14,533 nucleotides of DNA from Flavobacteriaceae bacterium. Its GTDB lineage: Bacteria; Bacteroidota; Bacteroidia; Flavobacteriales; Flavobacteriaceae. Where the stretch lies: positions 659 through 15,191 of the forward strand of contig DQCR01000033.1 of the NCBI GenBank assembly GCA_003533785.1, in the 5' to 3' direction. This document shows, one piece after another, positions 8,391-14,533 of the stretch. The notes below the pieces were generated by a model, which saw only the letters and a list, made by a program, of their open reading frames with translations, made no database searches and was not told where the DNA came from. The stretch's first letter is position 1; every line of letters begins with the position of its first letter. Both the position numbers and the translations under genes were made by a program.

Positions 8391-9110
8391 TTGAAAACAA
8401 ATAAGACCATCCATGTACAAGAACTAGGACAGCAGCCCTACAAGACTTGTTGGGACTATCAGGAAAAATTATTCCAAGGGATTATTGACTTGAAACGAGC
8501 CAATAGAAACAACGATTCAATCCAAGCGACGCCCAACTACCTGCTGTTTGTTGAACACCCTCCTGTATTCACTCTTGGGAAAAGCGGTAAAATAGAACAT
8601 TTGCTCTTGACTGAGCAACAATTAACTGAAAAGAAAATAGCTTTCTATAAAAGCAATCGAGGGGGTGATATTACCTATCACGGTCCGGGACAAATTGTTG
8701 GCTATCCAATTTTAGATTTGGATCATTTCTTTACAGACATTCATCGATATTTACGCACTTTGGAAGAAGTTATCATAGCTACCCTTTCAGATTATGGTCT
8801 GCAGGCCACCCGAAGCGATGGGGAGACTGGGGTGTGGCTGGATGCCGACACTCCTAATGCTCGAAAAATATGTGCTATGGGAGTCCGAGCCAGTCGTTGG
8901 GTCACCATGCATGGCTTTGCCTTGAACGTGAATACCAATCTAGCTCATTTTGACTATATCGTGCCCTGTGGTATACAGGGGAAAGGAGTAACCTCACTCG
9001 AGAAAGAAGTAGGGAGGGTCATCCCCTTAAATGAAGTTCAAGAAAAAATCCTACATCATTTTCTACAATTCTTCGAAGCTGAATTAGCGATTGATTTGAT
9101 AAATCAATAG
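8391..9110 (+). CDS. lipB: Octanoyl-ACP:protein N-octanoyltransferase (lipoate biosynthesis)
   Basis: Transfers octanoyl groups from acyl carrier protein to the lipoyl domains of dehydrogenase complexes, the first step of lipoate synthesis in the cytoplasm. The 239-residue length and landmarks are normal: LLFVEHPPVFTLGKSG (51-66), RGGDITYHGPGQIVGYP (90-106), ARKICAMGVRASRWVTMHGFALNV (157-180) with the catalytic Lys159, and VPCGIQGKGVTSL (191-203) with the catalytic Cys193. The start is TTG at 8391, directly after the upstream stop. No ATG lies near, and family members begin at about this point, so a TTG start is likely. Its last 27 bases overlap the end of the opposite lipoprotein gene. lipA is not in the window. 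Confidence 0.96.
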   Translation: MKTNKTIHVQELGQQPYKTCWDYQEKLFQGIIDLKRANRNNDSIQATPNYLLFVEHPPVFTLGKSGKIEHLLLTEQQLTEKKIAFYKSNRGGDITYHGPGQIVGYPILDLDHFFTDIHRYLRTLEEVIIATLSDYGLQATRSDGETGVWLDADTPNARKICAMGVRASRWVTMHGFALNVNTNLAHFDYIVPCGIQGKGVTSLEKEVGRVIPLNEVQEKILHHFLQFFEAELAIDLINQ

Positions 9111-11555
9111 GTTGTTGTTTTCTGCTTTGACAACCAATTGTGGTTTTTTCTTATTATTCAAGCTCACATCCGCCGCACCTATACCATAGACAGGAAAGTC
9201 TGGAACCGCTGTCCCATTGCTGTAATATAAATACACCTTTTGAGCTTCTATGTCTGTTGTAGTAATGTAGAGCACATTGTCCAAATAGAAAATTTTCGGA
9301 TCAGTGTAATTCCCAAAAGGAAGGGTTATGGGGATCCCTTTTATGGCTAATATATTTTCTGAAAGCGAAACTAAGGATTTAGCGGTGGCATCTATAGCAT
9401 GCCCAGGTTTCAACTCATAGGGGCTTTTGATCACATTCCCCCGAACATCAACTTGAACCAAATTCCCTGTCATGTCTGTGGTCGTAAACGTATCTAGATA
9501 CCGAAAGAAAGGACTACCACTAAAGTCTAAATTCCCCGTTACTTTAATGCGGTCTTTGCCCAAGCGGTTGAGAATCCCGAGTGTTCCATTGATCCGTTGT
9601 AGAATCAAATAGTCTTTCTTTTTTATGCGAAAATGTTTTGGAGGATGCATCAAGGGGGCTTTCAACTGAGTTCTTGTAAAGCCTCGCACCCGTTTTCCTT
9701 TGTTGTCATACATCAACAAACGTTTATCTTGGGCCAATACAAAACGGTAATTTCTATTCTTATCGTAATCGAATACAGCAAGAGGAAGTGCTTGATTGGA
9801 CGTAGGCAGTTTGATTTTGAAAGGTTTTACTTCTTTCCCGTTCCGATCTAAAATATATAGGTATTTCTGAGTTCGAAAGGCTAGCTGCCATTTTTTATTT
9901 TTATATAAATCAACTTGCTGGATGGGGCCTATGATAGCTTCTTCCAAGTCTTTTTTCCAATACAAATTTCCCTGACTTGAAAACAAATAGAGAATGTTTT
10001 CTTGATCTTGAACAGCTACATCCATCCCTTTATTCCGATGATTTTTCAACCACTGGGGCCCCAGTGCAATAGGATGATCTACAGTAAAATTGGCCGTTGT
10101 GACTACCCGGCCTTGCGTCGCTACAGAAGAGGCTTTGCCAAAGCGAAAGTGTAGGTGCGTAAAATTGGATTCACCCACTCCTTGAAGGGCTACTAGGGGA
10201 TAGGCTTCTACAGGGAATTTATTAGAATCAAACAGGCTCGCAGAAGCAGCCACCCATTGAAAAGAATTTCGACTAGAAAATCCATCTTCGAGGTCTTTGT
10301 AGGCCGTTTGTTTGGCCAATACTCGTCCGTCTCGATAATTTGAAATAATGTGTTTAAGGATGGTCTCGTTTTCGGCAAATAATACAAATTCTTCAAGGAG
10401 CGCACCCCAATTCATCGTTTTGGTTTGAGCAAATGCATGACTGAATGTTTCCACAGTTTTTGGAAGGCGAACTTCAAAATATTGTACTCCTCTGTAGGTC
10501 TTTGGGTTGTTTTGCTCTTCCGTAAGAGGGAATTCATTTTCTAGAGAGTTGAGATGCATTAATAAGGCAGTATCCTCTTTATAACGCAACCAACCTAACT
10601 CATCGACCAGGGCAAGTTCACGAAAATCAACTTGTTGAAGAGGTAAATTTTTTAATTGACTGAATTGCTTGAAGTTGGCTTCGAGTTGCGCCATGTTGCT
10701 AATAGAGACTGTGAAAAAAGCATCCATATTAGCAGGAGCTACTTTCGGAAGGAGACTTTCTTTACGTTCCAAAGACTGAATCCAATTGATTGGATTGGGG
10801 AGAGAGTCGTTAACCAAGTCTATACCATCCCATTCCAAGGGCTCTTCGAGTTCCATATCCAAGGCCATCCAGCCTCCAATTTTGTCTTTGAGAAAAGGGG
10901 TAGATGGAAATATACTTTCAATCATGGAATTCGATTGGGGGCGTAGCATTAGATTGAGGGGGCTCCCCGTGTTGAGGCTGGTTTGCAACTTACGCAAAGT
11001 GGCATCCACTGGATGCGATCGGTTTTGCTTGAACTTCCGGATGGAATTTTCAATGGCTAATAGCGTAGAAGACCGAAGAGAAAGAGTGCCCAAATGCGCT
11101 TCAAAAACCCCTGTTTGGAGTTGGTGAATATCAATTCCTTCATACTTCTTTAAGGGAGGAAGGTTTTTAGATAGTGTATCATTTTTTCTTTTCTTTCCAA
11201 TGTAAGTCGTTGCAAATAAATCTTTTCCTTCTGGAGAAAAAACATATAAATCACCCGAACGCGCTTCTTTTGGTGTGAGCTTTGACAAAACCTGGGTCAT
11301 CTCAGGATGGGCTTCTTTCCAATATTTGAGAATGGAATTTTTTTCGAAAGCAGGAGTGAGTTCGATATAATCATTCACCTGAATAACTGCCATTGCATCA
11401 TGTGGGATCAACTGAAAAGGAGTTGCTTCTGTTAAACGATTTTGCTCACAAGAAGCAAACAGGAAAAATAGCAGTTGAACAAGAAAGAGGGAACGCAGAG
11501 ATACAGCAATGGGCAAGGAAAACTGAAAAGGGGTTGGGGAAAAGAAAGTTTTCAA
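9084..11555 (-). CDS. Large lipoprotein: two DUF3352-like modules plus beta-propeller
   Basis: An 823-residue protein of unknown function. The leader ends LLFFLFASC with lipobox Cys36, so it is a membrane-anchored lipoprotein; the n-region is long and the first codon is TTG (another TTG at 11516 would shorten it by 13 residues). The N-terminal half seems to contain two similar modules. IPHDAMAVIQVNDY (50-63) and VAPANMDAFFTVSISN (272-287) open them; STLLAIENSIRKFKQN (163-178) and FVLFAENETILKHIISNYRDG (390-410) are matching later parts, recalling DUF3352. Residues about 505-823 hold repeated units of 42-47 residues with a [YV]xxDxxG-like turn (near 522, 567, 614, 661, 700 and 776), as in a PQQ-like beta-propeller; a weaker unit near 735 would make seven. 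It follows rnhB by 32 bases. A role in envelope protein assembly or binding is possible but not shown. Confidence 0.8.
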   Translation of the reverse strand: MKTFFSPTPFQFSLPIAVSLRSLFLVQLLFFLFASCEQNRLTEATPFQLIPHDAMAVIQVNDYIELTPAFEKNSILKYWKEAHPEMTQVLSKLTPKEARSGDLYVFSPEGKDLFATTYIGKKRKNDTLSKNLPPLKKYEGIDIHQLQTGVFEAHLGTLSLRSSTLLAIENSIRKFKQNRSHPVDATLRKLQTSLNTGSPLNLMLRPQSNSMIESIFPSTPFLKDKIGGWMALDMELEEPLEWDGIDLVNDSLPNPINWIQSLERKESLLPKVAPANMDAFFTVSISNMAQLEANFKQFSQLKNLPLQQVDFRELALVDELGWLRYKEDTALLMHLNSLENEFPLTEEQNNPKTYRGVQYFEVRLPKTVETFSHAFAQTKTMNWGALLEEFVLFAENETILKHIISNYRDGRVLAKQTAYKDLEDGFSSRNSFQWVAASASLFDSNKFPVEAYPLVALQGVGESNFTHLHFRFGKASSVATQGRVVTTANFTVDHPIALGPQWLKNHRNKGMDVAVQDQENILYLFSSQGNLYWKKDLEEAIIGPIQQVDLYKNKKWQLAFRTQKYLYILDRNGKEVKPFKIKLPTSNQALPLAVFDYDKNRNYRFVLAQDKRLLMYDNKGKRVRGFTRTQLKAPLMHPPKHFRIKKKDYLILQRINGTLGILNRLGKDRIKVTGNLDFSGSPFFRYLDTFTTTDMTGNLVQVDVRGNVIKSPYELKPGHAIDATAKSLVSLSENILAIKGIPITLPFGNYTDPKIFYLDNVLYITTTDIEAQKVYLYYSNGTAVPDFPVYGIGAADVSLNNKKKPQLVVKAENNNLLIYQINR
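9090..9108. terminator. Inverted repeat in the overlapping 3' ends of lipB and the lipoprotein gene
   Basis: ATTGATTT (9090-9097) and AAATCAAT (9101-9108) are perfect complements around a GAT loop. The hairpin lies within the last codons of both convergent genes, ending at the lipB stop and four bases from the opposite stop. A T-rich stretch (GTTGTTGTTTT) follows on the + strand. It is AT-only apart from one G-C pair per arm, so it is a weak terminator candidate. Confidence 0.4.
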
Positions 11556-11587
11556 TACAATGGGTTTAGTGCATCAAAAATAAGAAC

Positions 11588-12187
11588 TTAAAACTGGAGT
11601 GCCAATTGCTCAGGAAGCAATCGAAAAGATTTTCTGTGATGGGGAGTTGGTCCTAATTTTTGAATAGCTAATCGGTGTTCTCGAGTAGGATACCCTTTAT
11701 TTTTTCTCCATTGGTATTCAGGGAATGCCTCATGAAGCTCCTTCATATAGGCATCTCTAGTTGTTTTGGCCAATATCGAAGCAGCTGCAATATTCAGAAA
11801 TCGACCATCTCCCTTAATCATGCATTGGTGAGGAATATTTTTATAGGGATGAAAGCGATTCCCATCCACCAAAATGTGCTGTGGTATTGTTGAAAGCTGT
11901 TCCAAGGCGAGGTGCATGGCCTTGATAGAGGCATTGAGAATATTTATCTGATCAATCTCCGACGGAAAAACATGAGCCACGCCATATGTAATGGCTTCGC
12001 TTTCTATTTGGTGTTTTAATTTCAAGCGAATGGGTGCAGAAAGCTTTTTTGAATCGGTTAACAAATCGGATTCAAAGTCGGAAGGAAGGATCACAGCGGC
12101 TGCAGTTACGGGCCCTGCTAGGCATCCCCTGCCGGCTTCATCAGTCCCTGCTTCGATTCCCTCAAACCATTGTTTTTCTAAGTGCAT
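11588..12187 (-). CDS. rnhB: Ribonuclease HII
   Basis: Cleaves the RNA strand of RNA-DNA hybrids and removes single ribonucleotides from DNA. The start is ATG 12187, giving the usual 199 residues; the frame stays open to 12328, but that extension overlaps the divergent porin gene and lacks family features. [15 protein letters not shown] (13-27) gives catalytic Asp16 and Glu17, VDGNRF gives Asp108, and [13 protein letters not shown] gives Asp145, completing the DEDD metal site. KGYPTREHR (164-172) and the [10 protein letters not shown] segment (179-188) near the C-terminus are also typical. It heads a probable two-gene unit with the large lipoprotein 32 bases downstream and is divergent from the porin gene. 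Nothing is unusual in its active site. Confidence 0.96.
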   Translation of the reverse strand: MHLEKQWFEGIEAGTDEAGRGCLAGPVTAAAVILPSDFESDLLTDSKKLSAPIRLKLKHQIESEAITYGVAHVFPSEIDQINILNASIKAMHLALEQLSTIPQHILVDGNRFHPYKNIPHQCMIKGDGRFLNIAAASILAKTTRDAYMKELHEAFPEYQWRKNKGYPTREHRLAIQKLGPTPHHRKSFRLLPEQLALQF

Positions 12188-12224
12188 GAATTGTTTTTTA
12201 GCCTCCCCCTCAAATTCTAAAATA

Positions 12225-12243
12225 CCAAAATAGTGTAACTTCG
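12225..12243. promoter_or_regulatory. Candidate divergent -7 boxes between rnhB and porin
   Basis: On the + strand TAACTTCG (12236-12243) is one base from TAnnTTTG and lies 20 bases before the porin ATG. On the - strand 12232-12225 reads TATTTTGG, also one mismatch, about 37 bases before the rnhB ATG. No clear -33 TTG is seen for either. Tentative. Confidence 0.35.
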
Positions 12244-12263
12244 CACACGAATTCCAGTATTCC

Positions 12264-14516
12264 ATGAAGTTTCGATTTTTTGTCGCATTCCTAGGTGTCA
12301 CATCTCTTGTTTTAGGACAACAAAACAATGCGAAAGATTCACTTCCTTCATTAGTGAATCAAAAAGAGCTGGGGATACAATCCAGTTTTTCATTGGACTC
12401 CTTATCTACCAAGCTCCGTATCATTCTTCCAGACAGTCTTGACTCTGATGTAGTTGTGGACACTCTAAAATTGGATAGCCTATCGATCAAATCGGATAGC
12501 TTAAAAATTGTAAAAAAAAACCTCCCAACGAAAAAGAAAAAGAAAAAAAGAAAAAGAAGGCCTAAACGGGAGCGTTATATTGAGGTGGACACACTTCAAA
12601 TGATCAATAACTATAAAATCTTTTACGAAGATGGGCGAGAGCAGACCGTGGATACAACCCTATCAGTTTTAAAAGATTATAAGTTTAATTTCCTACGAAG
12701 GGATTATTTCGAATTGTTACCCTTGCCCAATGTTGCCCAAGGGTTTAACAGGATGGGATATGATTTTTTAAATCAACCGATGGGTCCAAGTCTAGGAGCC
12801 CGGGTCAATCAATACGGATTTTTTGAAAGTGATGACATACCCTATTTTCAGGTGGCTACCCCTTTAACGGAGCTTTTTTTCAGAACCACCTTCGAGCAGG
12901 GAGAGTTGGTGGATGCCATGGTAAGTGTCAATACTTCTCCAAAACTCAATTTAATGGTTTCCTACAAGGGGTTGCGATCCCTGGGGGAATATAAAAATTC
13001 GCGAGCCAATGGCGGGCAATTTCGCGCGAGCATCAACTACAATGATGCTGAAGAACGCTATCAGCTTCGCGCCCATGTTGTCGCACAGACTAGGAACAAC
13101 CAAGTGAACGGAGGTTTGAATGAAGACAGTGTTTTTTTCTTTGAAACGGCACCCTATTATCAAGCTGCCGATGATCAAGGGAATCCTGTTTTTGATGAAA
13201 ATGGAGATCCCGTAGAGGTGTATTATGATGGATTCTTGGATCGGTCTTTATTGTTGAATAATTTTTCTGCTGAAAGTATTCTCTCGGGAAGACGCTTTTA
13301 TTTGGGACAAAAATACCAACTCAAGAAAAAGACCAACGATGCACCGCTCCAGCCCCTACGAATTGGAAACCGATTTACTTACGAAACGCGATTCTATGAA
13401 TTTAGTCAATCTTCATTTAGACCCTATTTTGGAAATATTGATTTTGCTCAGGGTTCGATTTTTAGTCGGATGGATGTCAAAACGATCACCAACGAAACTT
13501 TTGTAGAAACTGATTTGCCGTTTGTGGGAACCACCAAAGCAGGAATTCAATACAAGCAGTGGGATTTTGCTCATGGACGAACAGAAACGGTGACAGGAAC
13601 CGATTTTCTTGGACAAAAGGAAAATCAATTGGCAGTTCAAATCCAGTGGAAGAATCAGACGGGAGCCTGGGAATGGAGTGGTCAATTACACCACTCCTTA
13701 TTAGCGAAATTAAAAACGAATCATTACCAGGTTAATGCCGAACGAAGCCTATTTTCCAATTGGAAACTTTCCGTTGGTGCGCAATACCGCAGCCAGCCAC
13801 AAAATTTTAATTTTTACCAAAACGAAAGCAACTACATAGATTTGAATTGGGACCAGCCCGACCTAGAGAATACCAAACGTACTAGTTTGCATGCTGCATT
13901 GGGCCATCCCCGTTGGCTTCAGCTTCAGGGGGAGTGGCATCGGATTGAAAACTACACCCACTTTAATAACATTACTTCCTCAGAGGATTGGGGGAAAAAG
14001 CTCTTGGCTGCACCCGTTCAATCCCAAAATGAATTGAATTACATCAAGCTGCGCCTTTTTAACCAATTCACCTTGGGTAAGTTTTCGCTCACCAACACAG
14101 TGCAATACCAAGAGGTGAATCAAATTGAATCTGGTGGAACAGAAGAAGCACAGACAGAGCCCTCCCTATTAAACGTCCCTAAATGGATCACTCGAAACAC
14201 ATTCGCCTTTTCCACATTCGTCTTTAATAAGGCACTCTACCTCCAAACTGGGTTTCATTTTCAATTTTTTACAAGCTTCTATGCCGATGCGATCCACTCG
14301 GTTCTCGGCGAGTACGTTACCCAAAACAATAAATTGATTGGCGAATACCCAAGGATCGATTTTTTTATCAATGCAAAAATAAATCAAACCCGCGTTTTTC
14401 TTAAGGCCGAGCACTTCAATGACTCAATGAGTGGCTATCGCTACTACGCTGCTCCGTTCTATCCCTACCGCGATATGAGTATCCGTTTTGGGGTGGTTTG
14501 GAACTTATTTCAATAA
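12264..14516 (+). CDS. Putative Bacteroidota outer-membrane porin (Porin_10-like)
   Basis: A 750-residue protein with a signal peptide ([19 protein letters not shown], cleavage near residue 19). Residues about 43-80 carry repeated DSL units, followed by a strongly basic stretch (about 84-104, mostly Lys and Arg). From about 105 the family pattern begins: [71 protein letters not shown], and [11 protein letters not shown]. The remainder alternates hydrophobic and polar residues and ends in an aromatic strand ([11 protein letters not shown]), the expected C-terminal outer-membrane beta-barrel signature. It resembles the large 'putative porin' proteins of Bacteroidota; substrate and pore activity are not known. 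An acidic turn ([20 protein letters not shown]) is probably a surface loop. It is transcribed divergently from rnhB and appears complete. The last 17 bases of the window after it hold nothing recognisable. Confidence 0.88.
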   Translation: MKFRFFVAFLGVTSLVLGQQNNAKDSLPSLVNQKELGIQSSFSLDSLSTKLRIILPDSLDSDVVVDTLKLDSLSIKSDSLKIVKKNLPTKKKKKKRKRRPKRERYIEVDTLQMINNYKIFYEDGREQTVDTTLSVLKDYKFNFLRRDYFELLPLPNVAQGFNRMGYDFLNQPMGPSLGARVNQYGFFESDDIPYFQVATPLTELFFRTTFEQGELVDAMVSVNTSPKLNLMVSYKGLRSLGEYKNSRANGGQFRASINYNDAEERYQLRAHVVAQTRNNQVNGGLNEDSVFFFETAPYYQAADDQGNPVFDENGDPVEVYYDGFLDRSLLLNNFSAESILSGRRFYLGQKYQLKKKTNDAPLQPLRIGNRFTYETRFYEFSQSSFRPYFGNIDFAQGSIFSRMDVKTITNETFVETDLPFVGTTKAGIQYKQWDFAHGRTETVTGTDFLGQKENQLAVQIQWKNQTGAWEWSGQLHHSLLAKLKTNHYQVNAERSLFSNWKLSVGAQYRSQPQNFNFYQNESNYIDLNWDQPDLENTKRTSLHAALGHPRWLQLQGEWHRIENYTHFNNITSSEDWGKKLLAAPVQSQNELNYIKLRLFNQFTLGKFSLTNTVQYQEVNQIESGGTEEAQTEPSLLNVPKWITRNTFAFSTFVFNKALYLQTGFHFQFFTSFYADAIHSVLGEYVTQNNKLIGEYPRIDFFINAKINQTRVFLKAEHFNDSMSGYRYYAAPFYPYRDMSIRFGVVWNLFQ

Positions 14517-14533
14517 AAAAATAATTTTCATTC

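Noticed and set aside
10656..11127. Overlapping + strand open frames of 96 and 113 codons opposite the large lipoprotein gene
   Set aside because: Composition is non-protein-like, there is no leader or motif, and the opposite frame has a coherent lipoprotein with repeats.
12188..12328. Extended N-terminus of RNase HII
   Set aside because: The 47 extra residues overlap the divergent porin start and promoter region, and the 199-residue form matches the family.

Overview
The window reads as ordinary chromosomal core from a member of the Bacteroidota, most likely a flavobacterium. The signs are A-rich leaders without clear Shine-Dalgarno sites, TAnnTTTG-type -7 boxes, lipoproteins with a Cys after a short hydrophobic leader, a LysRS with a C-terminal extension, a DUF4136 lipoprotein, a DUF5522 protein and a large putative porin of the Bacteroidota type. 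I see no insertion sequence, phage gene, CRISPR array, tRNA, rRNA or defence locus, and no candidate for a wholly new multi-gene system. The genes are densely packed: every gap is under about 100 bases, and two convergent gene pairs overlap at their stop codons.

Layout: (1) 1-2136 (+), 3' part of alaS. (2) 2133-2859 (-), a DUF5522 Cys-motif mini-protein followed by a DUF4136 lipoprotein. (3) 2916-5927 (+), a probable operon of a D-cysteine desulfhydrase/ACC deaminase-family PLP enzyme, a glucosaminidase-LysM lipoprotein and hemL. (4) 5965-8148 (-), lysS followed by a small secreted Spy-like protein. (5) 8229-9110 (+), a 53-residue Pmp3/YqaE-type membrane protein directly abutting lipB. (6) 9084-12187 (-), rnhB followed by an 823-residue lipoprotein with duplicated DUF3352-like modules and a predicted beta-propeller. 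(7) 12264-14516 (+), a putative porin.

The transcription units alternate strand, giving three divergent intergenic regions (2860-2915, 8149-8228, 12188-12263) and three tail-to-tail junctions. Each divergent region has at least one plausible Bacteroidota promoter. Each tail-to-tail junction has an inverted repeat that could act as a bidirectional terminator, and in two of them the repeat lies inside the coding ends.

The genes serve housekeeping roles: tRNA charging (alaS, lysS), tetrapyrrole and lipoate metabolism (hemL, lipB), removal of RNA from DNA (rnhB), peptidoglycan hydrolysis, and the cell envelope. The parts least explained by known families are the 823-residue lipoprotein, the DUF5522 mini-protein, the start of the glucosaminidase gene, a triple TTGGGG repeat in the DUF4136 gene, and hairpins embedded in overlapping gene ends.
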